Source: B10-G9 sp964195965
GTDB lineage: Bacteria; Chloroflexota; Anaerolineae; Anaerolineales; UBA11858
Reading direction: 5' to 3'
Length of the DNA stretch: 64,000 bases
NCBI GenBank assembly: GCA_964195965.1
Contig: CAXMRF010000001.1
Span: forward strand, 18,074-82,073
Shown here in pieces: positions 40,589 to 49,066 of the stretch. The translations under genes were made by a program, and so were the position numbers. Below the pieces are notes generated by a model. The model was not told where the DNA came from. It ran no database searches and saw only the letters and a list, made by a program, of their open reading frames with translations. How positions within the stretch are numbered: position 1 is the stretch's first letter; each line of letters starts with the position of its first letter.

Positions 40589-40637
40589 TCGTTACAATTT
40601 CCGCGTTTCCTAAGTTTATTGTGCAGGAGTTTTTCTC

Positions 40638-42143
40638 ATGTCAACAGACGAGAAATTAATTCAGAGTATTGGTGATTATAAATATGGATTTAGTGATCCA
40701 GAAGTTCACGTATTTAAAAGTAAAAAAGGACTGGATCAGGATATTGTCAAACAAATCTCTGAAATGAAAGGGGAGCCGGAATGGATGTTAAAATTTCGGT
40801 TGAAGGCCCTGAAACATTTTGAAGGAAGACCAACCCCTACCTGGGGTCCTGATCTGTCAACCCTGGATTTGGATGACATTTATTATTATGTTAAACCGAT
40901 TGAAAAAGAAGCGAATTCCTGGGATGATATTCCGGATTCAATCAAAAATACTTTTGATAAACTGGGGATCCCGGAAGCTGAGCAGAAATTTTTAGCTGGT
41001 GTTGGCGCTCAATATGAATCTGAAATGATTTACCACAGTATTCATGAGCGGCTGGCAGAGCAGGGGGTAATCTTTAAAAGTATTGAAAATGGGTTGAGAG
41101 AGCATCCTGAACTTTTCAAGGAATACTTTGGCAAAGTAATCCCTTATACAGACAATAAATATGCTGCATTAAACAGCGCTGTTTGGTCAGGGGGATCATT
41201 TGTTTATATACCGCCTGGATTGAAGGTGGAATTACCTCTTCAGGCCTATTTCAGATTAAATGTTGCCAATATTGGTCAATTTGAGCGCACAATAATTATC
41301 GCTGATGAAGGTTCTCAAGTCCATTACGTAGAAGGCTGCACTGCGCCTGCCTATACTACGGATTCTGTTCATAGTGGTGTGATAGAAATTATTGTCAAAA
41401 AAGATGCCCGGGTTCGCTATACAACAATCCAGAACTGGTCTAATAATGTATATAACCTGGTGACTCAAAGAGCTCGCGTTGAAGAAAATGGAACCATGGA
41501 ATGGGTGGATGCCAACCTGGGTTCCAAAGTCACCATGAAGTACCCATCTTGTTTATTAGTGGGGAAACGTGCTCATGGGGAAGTTCTATCTATTGCCTTC
41601 TCCGGAAAAGGGCAAAACCATGATACCGGAGCGAAGGTAATGCATCTTGCGCCGGATACAACCAGCAAGATCGTCTCAAAATCGATTAGCAAGGATGGAG
41701 GTCGCGCATCCTATCGCGGACTGGTGCGCGTCAATAAGGGCAGCACCAACGTCAAATCCAATGTGGTTTGTGATGCTTTGCTGCTTGATGATCATTCACG
41801 NNNNNNNNNNNNNNNNNNNNNNNNNNNNNNNNNNNNNNNNNNNNNNNNNNNNNNNNNNNNNNNNNNNNNNNNNNNNNNNNNNNNNNNNNNNNNNNNNNNN
41901 TCGGATACTTATCCCTATATTGAGGTGGATGAACAGGATGTAACCATTGGCCATGAAGCATCTGTCTCAAAAGTTGAAGATGAGCAGCTCTTTTATTTAA
42001 TGAGCAGAGGATTGAGCGAAGAAGAGGCAACCAGTATGGTGGTGTCCGGTTTCATCGAACCTCTGGTGAAAGAATTGCCCATGGAATATGCGATAGAAAT
42101 GAATCGTTTGATCCAGCTGCAAATGGAAGGATCGATAGGATGA
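40638..42143 (+). CDS. sufB: Fe-S cluster assembly protein SufB
   Basis: The scaffold subunit on which the cluster is built. Characteristic blocks are YIPPGLKVELPLQAYFR, VHYVEGCTAPAYTTDSVHSGVIEIIV with the conserved Cys, and EQLFYLMSRGLSEEEATSMVV near the end. The displayed length is 501 because 100 N at 41801-41900 are inserted as 33-34 unknown residues between VVCDALLLDDHS and SDTYPYIEVDE. In homologues those blocks are adjacent, so the true protein is probably about 467 residues, the normal SufB length. The frame is intact. Confidence 0.95.
   Translation: MSTDEKLIQSIGDYKYGFSDPEVHVFKSKKGLDQDIVKQISEMKGEPEWMLKFRLKALKHFEGRPTPTWGPDLSTLDLDDIYYYVKPIEKEANSWDDIPDSIKNTFDKLGIPEAEQKFLAGVGAQYESEMIYHSIHERLAEQGVIFKSIENGLREHPELFKEYFGKVIPYTDNKYAALNSAVWSGGSFVYIPPGLKVELPLQAYFRLNVANIGQFERTIIIADEGSQVHYVEGCTAPAYTTDSVHSGVIEIIVKKDARVRYTTIQNWSNNVYNLVTQRARVEENGTMEWVDANLGSKVTMKYPSCLLVGKRAHGEVLSIAFSGKGQNHDTGAKVMHLAPDTTSKIVSKSISKDGGRASYRGLVRVNKGSTNVKSNVVCDALLLDDHSXXXXXXXXXXXXXXXXXXXXXXXXXXXXXXXXXXSDTYPYIEVDEQDVTIGHEASVSKVEDEQLFYLMSRGLSEEEATSMVVSGFIEPLVKELPMEYAIEMNRLIQLQMEGSIG
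41801..41900. other. Assembly gap (100 N) inside sufB
   Basis: Exactly 100 N between CACTCACG-type and TCGGATACT-type sequence. Known SufB proteins read SRSDT here, so the real gap is probably about one base. Confidence 0.9.
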
Positions 42144-42155
42144 TGAAGGAATAAT

Positions 42156-43472
42156 ATGGCAAGAATACAACCTGTAAAAGGATTAACCTTTTCCCGGGAG
42201 ATGGTCCAGAACTCAGAAGATCTGGCCCCTGTGCTGAGGAATTATCGTTCCAAAGCCTGGGAAGCATATCAAGAGCTGCCGTTCCCAACAATAAAAGATG
42301 AAGCCTGGCGGAGAACATCCCTGGCTGGTTTGGATTTTTCTTCCATTGAATTACCCAATGGACAGTTTTCTGACCAGGAGTTTAATGATGTCTCTCAGGG
42401 AGTGATTACAAAAGCCCTTATTTCCAACGGATCCTATGCGCTTTTAAATAGTTCGGGTGTAGAAGTAAACCATTCTTCCAATTTGGAAAAGGATGGTGTG
42501 ATTTTCTCCAGCCTTGAAGATGCAGCAGCGGAAAATCCCCAATTGGTGGAAAAAATTCTTGGAAAAGTTGTCTCACCAAATGAGGGAAAGTTTGCAGCGG
42601 CTGCAGGTGCGTTTGGCAGGCACGGCATTTTTATCTATGTACCAAAAGGTGTTGAGGTAAAAGAACTCCTCTGGGGTATCAGTACTGCCCCTGGTAAAGG
42701 AACCGCTCATTTTTTCCAAACAGTAATATATTTGGAAGAGGGAGCTTCATTGGAATATCTACAGGAAACACTCTCTGAGAAAGAACAAACAAAACCTTCT
42801 CTGGCAAGTGAAAACCTGGAAATATTTGTGGGGAAAAATGCAAATTTAAAAATCACCGAAATTCAAAATTATGGTCCCAACATTTGGAGCTTTGGACATA
42901 AAAAAGCCCTGGTGGAAAGAGATGGGAAGATTGAATGGGCAATCGGTGCTTTAGGATCCGCTGTATGCAAACATTTTGTATCCCTGGATTTAATTGGAAA
43001 AGGCGCGGATGGCAGGATCTCAGGTTTGTTTTTTGCAGATCGAGATCAGCACCTCTCGTATAATACTCTCCAGCGTCACCTTGCTCCCCGGACTACCAGC
43101 GACCTGCTTTTTAAAGGTGCCCTGAATGGAAAAAGCCGTTCTGTCTGGCGGGGAATGATTTATGTCGCCCCGGGAGCACAGTATATAGATGGCTACCAGG
43201 CGAATCGAAATCTGGTCCTGGATCCTGCATCAAGGTCAGATTCAATTCCTGGCTTAGAAATTCTCAATAATGATGTCCGCTGCACACATGGATCGACGGT
43301 AGGAAAAATTGATCAGGAACAGCTTTTTTATCTACTTTCCAGGGGAATTCCCAAAAAAGAAGCGGAACAACTTGTGATTCAGGGATTTTTCAATGATATT
43401 ATCTCCCGGTTTTCCATCCCGGAGATTGGTGAACGGATCTGGTCAAAAATTAAGAATCGTCTTTTGGCCTGA
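42156..43472 (+). CDS. sufD: Fe-S cluster assembly protein SufD
   Basis: A 438-residue beta-helix protein that pairs with SufB and SufC. Family blocks include GIFIYVPKGVEVKELLWG, SLEYLQETLS, EIQNYGPNIWSFGHKKALVERDGKIEWAIGALGS (seen as a run, quoted in part) and the C-terminal VGKIDQEQLFYLLSRGI. It starts 12 bases after sufB and is co-transcribed. Length is normal. Confidence 0.95.
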   Translation: MARIQPVKGLTFSREMVQNSEDLAPVLRNYRSKAWEAYQELPFPTIKDEAWRRTSLAGLDFSSIELPNGQFSDQEFNDVSQGVITKALISNGSYALLNSSGVEVNHSSNLEKDGVIFSSLEDAAAENPQLVEKILGKVVSPNEGKFAAAAGAFGRHGIFIYVPKGVEVKELLWGISTAPGKGTAHFFQTVIYLEEGASLEYLQETLSEKEQTKPSLASENLEIFVGKNANLKITEIQNYGPNIWSFGHKKALVERDGKIEWAIGALGSAVCKHFVSLDLIGKGADGRISGLFFADRDQHLSYNTLQRHLAPRTTSDLLFKGALNGKSRSVWRGMIYVAPGAQYIDGYQANRNLVLDPASRSDSIPGLEILNNDVRCTHGSTVGKIDQEQLFYLLSRGIPKKEAEQLVIQGFFNDIISRFSIPEIGERIWSKIKNRLLA

Positions 43473-43558
43473 AATACAGTGTAAAACTAGGCTCTACTAT
43501 TCACTTTTTGACGAAGCCTGATAGAATTGTCTTGTTAATTAAAAGATTGGAGGATCTC

Positions 43559-43837
43559 TTGACATCAATTCCTTTTTCAGCACCGCCCGAAGATAACAAT
43601 GCCTATGATATTAGCGATCATGTAGAAGTTTTCTGTGATCATGATCTAGAGGATGATCGCGTTCGTGATTGGTTAGCTGGTGTAGTCGTAAAAAAAGGCC
43701 ATAAAAAAGTAGCTGTTCAGTTTCATAAAAATGTTTATCTGACTGATGGTTGGATGGTACCTGATCGTGTATTATGGTGTTCAATGAGTTCGCAGAATAT
43801 CCGGAAACCGGTTCAAAACCAGAAGAAAAATTCTTAA
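43559..43837 (+). CDS. Small protein of unknown function inside the suf operon
   Basis: A 92-residue protein between sufD and sufS. I place the start at the TTG at 43559 because TTGGAGGATCTC precedes it; a longer frame from 43508 has no ribosome binding site. The C-terminal half looks like a small beta-barrel (WLAGVVVKKGHKKVAVQFHK, YLTDGWMVPDRVLWCS), similar in pattern to SH3/Tudor-like folds, and the N-terminal part is acidic (DDRVRDW, FCDHDLED). Two Cys are present. Its position implies a part in cluster assembly, perhaps binding the complex or a metal, but this is inference. I do not recognise the family. Confidence 0.65.
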   Translation: MTSIPFSAPPEDNNAYDISDHVEVFCDHDLEDDRVRDWLAGVVVKKGHKKVAVQFHKNVYLTDGWMVPDRVLWCSMSSQNIRKPVQNQKKNS

Positions 43838-43879
43838 TAGATTTCCCGCATAATAAAAATCTCTGGGGAGCAAGAATCC

Positions 43880-45124
43880 ATGGCTGCCAAAAATAACGCA
43901 GATTATGATGTAATGCAAGTCAGGAGAGATTTTCCCATCCTGTCACGTGAAGTGGCACCGGGTCTTCCTCTAATTTACCTGGATTCAGCAGCTACAAGCC
44001 AAAAGCCTACTTCAGTTATTAAGGCTATGAGCGCCTATTACCAGGATACCAATGCGAATATTCATCGTGGTATCCACAAACTTGCCGAAGAGGCAACTTT
44101 TGCCTACGAAGATGCCCGAGAAAGAATAACAAAATTTATTAATGCCGGTTCAACTGAAGAACTGATTTTTACACGCAATACAACAGAATCGATTAATCTA
44201 GTCGCATTTTCGTGGGGGAGAACGAATTTAAAAGCAGGCGATCGTATCCTGCTGACAGAGATGGAACACCATTCCAATTTGGTTCCCTGGCAGATATTGG
44301 CTGATCAACTTGACCTTGAATTGGATTTCATTTCGGTCACACCAGCAGGATTATTAGATTTGGATTCTTATCAACATGAGCTGAAAAAAGGTCCCAAATT
44401 ACTGGGCATTACCCATATGTCCAATGTTCTGGGAACTGTCAACCCGCTGAAAGAAATTCTAAAGGATGCAAAATCAGCCGGCGTGGTAACCCTGGTTGAT
44501 GGGGCTCAGTCCGTTCCTCACTTCCCTGTAAATATTGCAGAATTAGATGTGGATTTTTACGCATTCTCCGCTCATAAAATGTGCGGTCCGACTGGAATTG
44601 GTGCTTTATATGGCAGAAAAGAACTGCTGGAGAAGATGCCACCCTTCCTTGGCGGGGGAGAAATGATCAAAAGGGTGGAGCTCCGGAACTTCAAAGCAAA
44701 TGATTTGCCCCATAAGTTTGAAGCTGGAACACCGGCAATTGCTGAAGTTATTGGTTTTGGCGCAGCAGTTGATTACCTGACGGCACTCGGGATGGAGGCG
44801 GTGGAAAGGCATGAAAGAAAACTAACCGGGTATGCAATCGAACAGCTATCTCAAATTCCGAATTTAAATATTCTTGGTCCCGGGATAGAAGAAAAGGGTG
44901 GAGTGATAGCTTTTTATCTAGATGATATCCATGCCCACGATGTTGCCCAGATTTTGGACAGTGAAGGAATTGCAGTACGGGCAGGACATCATTGTGCCCA
45001 GCCGCTGCATACTAAATTTAACTTGCCTGCCACTGCACGGGCCAGTTTATACCTTTATAATACGGCGGATGAAATTGATTCTTTAGTAACAGGTATTCAG
45101 AAAGTTAAGGATATCTTTGCCTGA
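43880..45124 (+). CDS. sufS: Cysteine desulfurase SufS
   Basis: A 414-residue group II cysteine desulfurase that supplies persulfide sulfur. The PLP Lys is in DFYAFSAHKMCGPTGIGALYG near residue 232 (Lys after SAH), and the catalytic Cys is in AVRAGHHCAQPLHTKF near 370. Other blocks: YLDSAATSQKP at the start, NIHRGIHKLAEEAT, and TRNTTESINLVA. GGGGAGCAAGAATCC lies before the ATG. It is followed by sufU, its usual acceptor partner. Confidence 0.97.
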   Translation: MAAKNNADYDVMQVRRDFPILSREVAPGLPLIYLDSAATSQKPTSVIKAMSAYYQDTNANIHRGIHKLAEEATFAYEDARERITKFINAGSTEELIFTRNTTESINLVAFSWGRTNLKAGDRILLTEMEHHSNLVPWQILADQLDLELDFISVTPAGLLDLDSYQHELKKGPKLLGITHMSNVLGTVNPLKEILKDAKSAGVVTLVDGAQSVPHFPVNIAELDVDFYAFSAHKMCGPTGIGALYGRKELLEKMPPFLGGGEMIKRVELRNFKANDLPHKFEAGTPAIAEVIGFGAAVDYLTALGMEAVERHERKLTGYAIEQLSQIPNLNILGPGIEEKGGVIAFYLDDIHAHDVAQILDSEGIAVRAGHHCAQPLHTKFNLPATARASLYLYNTADEIDSLVTGIQKVKDIFA

Positions 45125-45145
45125 ATTTAATAGTAGGATATTGAT

Positions 45146-45535
45146 ATGGAAGACTTTTACCGAGAGCTGATCATTGAGCGTTATAAAACTCCACACTTTC
45201 GCGGAGAATTAAACCCCAATGATATCAGCTATGAAGACGATAATCCGGCTTGTGGTGATCATATTCAGATTGATGTTCGCCTGGATGAAAATAACATAGT
45301 GACAGAAGCTTTATTCAGCGGAGAAGGTTGTGCTATATCCCAGGCTTCTGCTGATTTGCTTTTAGAATCTGTGATTGGAAAAAATATTGAGGAAATTAAA
45401 GGGTTAACAAAAGAAGACGTTCTCGAAAACCTGGGCATAGAGCTTGGCCCTGTTCGGTTGAAGTGTGCCTTACTGCCTTTGAAAGTTCTAAAAGCAGGGG
45501 TTTATGGCATAGGTAAATCTGGCGATCAAGATTAA
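45146..45535 (+). CDS. sufU: SufU/IscU-like sulfur acceptor
   Basis: A 129-residue protein with the SufU layout: ERYKTPHFRGEL at the start, NPACGDHIQIDV with the first Cys, SGEGCAISQASADLLLES with the second, and GPVRLKCALLPLKVL with the third. These Cys bind zinc and accept persulfide from SufS. It is the last suf gene and ends near a terminator. No second IscU-type gene is visible. Confidence 0.93.
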   Translation: MEDFYRELIIERYKTPHFRGELNPNDISYEDDNPACGDHIQIDVRLDENNIVTEALFSGEGCAISQASADLLLESVIGKNIEEIKGLTKEDVLENLGIELGPVRLKCALLPLKVLKAGVYGIGKSGDQD

Positions 45536-45560
45536 TTATCCTGTGTTGTTTGGGCATAGA

Positions 45561-45587
45561 AACCTCATCATAGTTATGAGGTTTTTC
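45561..45587 (+). terminator. Terminator of the suf operon
   Basis: AACCTCAT (45561-45568) pairs with ATGAGGTT (45575-45582), followed by TTTTCTTATT. It lies 26 bases past the sufU stop. Confidence 0.85.
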
Positions 45588-45701
45588 TTATTATAGAGAT
45601 AAATACTTTTGCTGTTTTGTTAGGTAGCCAGGGAGTGCTGCCGGGATTAGTTTACAATCGGCTTAGGTGAGGTTGAATGCCCATGAGTGAGGTGTTCATT
45701 G

Positions 45702-45710
45702 CGGTATAAT
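45702..45710 (+). promoter_or_regulatory. -10 of the kinase-tpiA promoter
   Basis: CGGTATAAT, 28 bases before the kinase ATG. The -35 is poor. AAGGAGAACGGAAA supplies the ribosome binding site. Confidence 0.5.
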
Positions 45711-45737
45711 CAGAAAAGATTTTAAGGAGAACGGAAA

Positions 45738-47477
45738 ATGCCGTTTGTCATCGGTGAGAATGTTGGTACCTATCGTTTAATAGAAAAACTTGGGAAAGGG
45801 GGCATGGCGACTGTATTTAAAGCCTACCATCCCAGCTTGGACAGGTATGTTGCTATCAAAGCGCTTCATCCTGCCTTCATGGAGCATCCCGGTTTTATCG
45901 AAAGATTTGAACGTGAAGCCAAAGTGGTTGCTAAATTGGAGCATCCTAATATTGTGCCAATTTACGATTTTTCTGAACATGAAGATCGCCCTTACCTGGT
46001 ATTGAAATATGTCCGGGGAGAAACCCTTAAAGCCCGGCTCGATAAATCAAAACTTACTTATAAAGAATCCCGACATATATTCAGGGTGATTGCCTCCGCA
46101 CTGTCCTATGCTCACCAGGAAGGGGTCCTCCACCGTGATGTGAAACCTTCCAATGTGCTGCTGGATAAAGCAGGTGGGGTCTATCTTGCAGATTTCGGTT
46201 TGGCAAGAATGACTGAAACCAGCCAGACCACTTTGTCCGGTCAGATGATGATGGGAACCCCTCATTATATATCTCCAGAGCAAGCCAAGGGATTAGGGAA
46301 CCTGGACAGCGGCACGGACATATATTCTTTGGGTATCATGATGTATGAGCTGCTGGTGGGTGATGTGCCTTATCAGGCAGACACGCCATTTTCAGTCATT
46401 CATGATCACATTTACAGCCCGCTGCCCTTACCGCGGGATATGAATCCTGATCTTAATGAAGAGATCCAGCGAGCGATATTAAAATCCCTGGCGAAGAAAA
46501 GAGAAGACAGGTTTGCCAACGTCTCTGAAATGATGGCTGCCTTTTTGAAAGCATTTGATTCCCTAATTAAAGAACGTCCATCTGAAGATGAAGCGCCAAC
46601 CCTGGCTCTTAACGCAAACATCAGGCAGAAAGCTGCTAAACCTGCCAAAACAGGGAAAGAATTTACGGAAACTAAGGTCACCGAAGAAGCATCGGACGAC
46701 AAAACAAAGAAAAAAGGCCTTCCTGGGTGGATATTATGGATGGCTGCTCCGGCTTTTCTATTGATTTGCCTTGGATCAATGGTAATCCAAAATGCTTTGG
46801 TTCCACCAGGTCCTGATTTAATTTCCGCTGAAACCCTTACCCAGGAAGCAAAATTCAGCTCCGCCCCTGTGCTGGCCGAAGTTCAATCCCTCAATGAACA
46901 AATCCGGAAAAATCCGGAAGACCCATTTTTGCGTTATACACTTGGTGTTGCCTATCTGGATGCAAATAGGCCCCAATTGGCAAGGGATGCATTCCAGAAG
47001 GCTTATTTGTTGGCTGAAGGAAATCCTGAAATCATTCTAGAATTGGGTGAAGGACTCACTGATATTAATATCTGGACCTACGCTGCCTACAGTTTCTTGA
47101 AAGTAGAACAGCTTGGCTCCCCCATTCCGGCTGAAGAGCTGAAGGATAAAATCAGCGAGGCGCTTTATCAGGCTGCTTTTGAAGAATTCTCGCTGGAATT
47201 CTTTTCAACCATTGAAGACATCAACCTGGATCCCGCTTATTTACAATTGATAGAAGCAAGACGGGCGCTGTTAAATGGCCATGCTGATGTTGCGGAAAGG
47301 CTTGTCAATGTGGTTATGACTGATAACCCTGAACGAATAGAAGCTTATTTATTAAAATCAGATATTCTGTTTGTCCAGGAACGATACGACGAAGCCCGAG
47401 ATTTGCTGCTGGAATTGGAGCAAGTTGATCCTCTCCCGGACTGGATTAGGGGAGAATTAAGATTACAACCTGAATAA
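45738..47477 (+). CDS. PknB-type Ser/Thr protein kinase with TPR-like tail
   Basis: A 579-residue membrane kinase. The Hanks-type kinase domain (about 11-270) is complete: GKGGMATVFKAYHPSLDRYVAIKAL (glycine loop and Lys, seen as a run and quoted in part), HRDVKPSNVLLD catalytic loop, DFGLAR, and GTPHYISPEQ. After a charged juxtamembrane segment, a single helix (about residues 328-348) spans the membrane. The outer C-terminal 200 residues look like TPR repeats (DPFLRYTLGVAYLDANRPQLARDAF, EAYLLKSDILFVQERYDEARDLL), so an extracellular protein or peptidoglycan fragment may be sensed. It precedes tpiA by 12 bases. Confidence 0.9.
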   Translation: MPFVIGENVGTYRLIEKLGKGGMATVFKAYHPSLDRYVAIKALHPAFMEHPGFIERFEREAKVVAKLEHPNIVPIYDFSEHEDRPYLVLKYVRGETLKARLDKSKLTYKESRHIFRVIASALSYAHQEGVLHRDVKPSNVLLDKAGGVYLADFGLARMTETSQTTLSGQMMMGTPHYISPEQAKGLGNLDSGTDIYSLGIMMYELLVGDVPYQADTPFSVIHDHIYSPLPLPRDMNPDLNEEIQRAILKSLAKKREDRFANVSEMMAAFLKAFDSLIKERPSEDEAPTLALNANIRQKAAKPAKTGKEFTETKVTEEASDDKTKKKGLPGWILWMAAPAFLLICLGSMVIQNALVPPGPDLISAETLTQEAKFSSAPVLAEVQSLNEQIRKNPEDPFLRYTLGVAYLDANRPQLARDAFQKAYLLAEGNPEIILELGEGLTDINIWTYAAYSFLKVEQLGSPIPAEELKDKISEALYQAAFEEFSLEFFSTIEDINLDPAYLQLIEARRALLNGHADVAERLVNVVMTDNPERIEAYLLKSDILFVQERYDEARDLLLELEQVDPLPDWIRGELRLQPE

Positions 47478-47489
47478 TTTGGAGGATTA

Positions 47490-48245
47490 ATGCGGAGAGC
47501 GTGTGTTGCAGGGAATTGGAAAATGCATATGACTTTGGAAGAATCCACAGCATTGGTAATGGAACTACTGCCTGGTTTGGACAAAATCAGTGGAGTAGAT
47601 AGTGTTATCTGTCCACCTTTTACTGCTCTTGCTAAAGTGGCTGATTTGCTTAAAGATTCCACTATCGACCTGGGTGCTCAAAACTTATTCTGGGAAGAAC
47701 AGGGGGCGTATACAGGGGAAATTTCACCTTCGATGGTAGCAGAATTAGCTGAACATGTGATCTTGGGACATTCCGAGCGCAGGGCATATTTTCAGGATAC
47801 GGATGAAGTAGTAAATAAAAAAGTTCTGGCTGCTTTAAAAGTTGGTCTTAAACCAATCCTTTGTGTCGGAGAAACGCTGGAAGAAAATGAAGCCGGGAAA
47901 ACTGGAGAGGTTGTCAAACGGCAATTGATCGCTGGATTGAAAAACGTCACGGAAGACGAAATTGGAAAGATAATGATTGCTTATGAGCCTGTTTGGGCTA
48001 TTGGAACCGGTAAAGCTGCCACACCTGAAGGTGCCAATCAGGTCATTAAAGAATTTATACGAGATGAATTGGAAGAACATTTTTCTTCAGCGCTGGCAGA
48101 AAATATCCGGATTCTGTATGGCGGCTCTGTAAAACCAGGCAATGCAACGGAATATTTCCGGCAATCTGATATTGATGGAGCGTTGGTTGGCGGTGCGAGT
48201 TTAAAAGCAGATGCCTTTATTCAGATTACAGAAGCAGCAGCCTAA
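47490..48245 (+). CDS. tpiA: Triosephosphate isomerase
   Basis: A 251-residue TIM-barrel glycolytic enzyme. Catalytic residues are visible: Lys in AGNWKMHM near residue 10, His in VILGHSERRAYF near 92 and Glu in IAYEPVWAIGTGKAA near 165; the phosphate loop is YGGSVKPGN near 206. Length is normal. GGAGG lies six bases before the ATG. It is co-transcribed with the upstream kinase and ends at a hairpin. Confidence 0.97.
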   Translation: MRRACVAGNWKMHMTLEESTALVMELLPGLDKISGVDSVICPPFTALAKVADLLKDSTIDLGAQNLFWEEQGAYTGEISPSMVAELAEHVILGHSERRAYFQDTDEVVNKKVLAALKVGLKPILCVGETLEENEAGKTGEVVKRQLIAGLKNVTEDEIGKIMIAYEPVWAIGTGKAATPEGANQVIKEFIRDELEEHFSSALAENIRILYGGSVKPGNATEYFRQSDIDGALVGGASLKADAFIQITEAAA

Positions 48246-48265
48246 AGTAAACAAGATAAAATGAA

Positions 48266-48299
48266 AAGAAGCTTCTTTCTAAGAAGCTTCTTTTTTTTT
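48266..48299 (+). terminator. Terminator of the kinase-tpiA operon
   Basis: AAGAAGCTT (48266-48274) pairs with AAGCTTCTT (48284-48292), followed by a run of about nine T. It lies 20 bases past the tpiA stop. Confidence 0.85.
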
Positions 48300-48305
48300 A
48301 TCAAC

Positions 48306-48932
48306 TTATCCGGTGCCAAATTGCCTGTCGCCGGCGTCGCCCAGGCCGGGCACAATATATCCATGTTCGTTGAGATGTTTATCAATGACTGCTAGATGCA
48401 GGGGAACATCAGGATGAGCAATTTGCATGGCTTCTACGCCTTCTGGTGCGGCCAGTATACCCAGGAATTTTATTTTTTGAACTCCCCATTTTTTGAGGAT
48501 ATCTACAGTGGCTACAGCTGACCCACCGGTTGCCAGCATGGGATCCAGAACAAGGCACACGGATACAGTGGGTTCCAGCGGTAACTTGTTGTAATATTGA
48601 ACTGGTTGAAGGGTTTGTTCATCCCGATATAAACCGATATGCCATACTTCAGCACTGGGCATTAAACCCCAGATTCCTTCTACCATGCCAAGCCCAGAGC
48701 GGAGAATCGGTACCAGTCCAATTGTTTGTTTTAACTCCATTCCGTTCGCCTCTGCTAAAGGAGTCTCAACAGTTTTGGGCGCAATTTCCAAATCTTGTGT
48801 GGCTTCATAAGCCAGCAAGGCCGATACCTCCCGGATCAGCTCCCGGAATTTTTTTGGTTCAGTATTTTTATCACGCAAGCGAGTTAATTTGTGGGCAACC
48901 AATGGGTGGCTGGATTCAAAGATTATATTCAT
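48306..48932 (-). CDS. upp: Uracil phosphoribosyltransferase
   Basis: A 208-residue enzyme converting uracil and PRPP to UMP. The motifs are VPILRSGLGMVEGIWGLMP near residue 73, the PRPP site LVLDPMLATGGSAVATVDILK near 128 and the C-terminal uracil pocket YIVPGLGDAGDRQFGT near 192. Length is standard. It stands alone on the minus strand, convergent with the kinase-tpiA operon and divergent from ruvB. Confidence 0.96.
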   Translation of the reverse strand: MNIIFESSHPLVAHKLTRLRDKNTEPKKFRELIREVSALLAYEATQDLEIAPKTVETPLAEANGMELKQTIGLVPILRSGLGMVEGIWGLMPSAEVWHIGLYRDEQTLQPVQYYNKLPLEPTVSVCLVLDPMLATGGSAVATVDILKKWGVQKIKFLGILAAPEGVEAMQIAHPDVPLHLAVIDKHLNEHGYIVPGLGDAGDRQFGTG

Positions 48933-49053
48933 TGCTGTCTCCCTCCGGGTAGGATCCGGTTTCCTGGTGGATCTTTCTGTTTTGTATTCATGGTGATTAT
49001 ATCCTGTTGGTAATATTTGTCACACATTTCTACGCAATTAGGGCGACCTTCGG

Positions 49054-49059
49054 TATAAT
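49054..49059 (+). promoter_or_regulatory. -10 of ruvB, seven bases before its ATG
   Basis: TATAAT in the context CGGTATAAT. The distance to the ATG at 49067 puts the expected transcription start on the start codon, implying a leaderless mRNA. Confidence 0.5.
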
Positions 49060-49066
49060 CTTAGGC

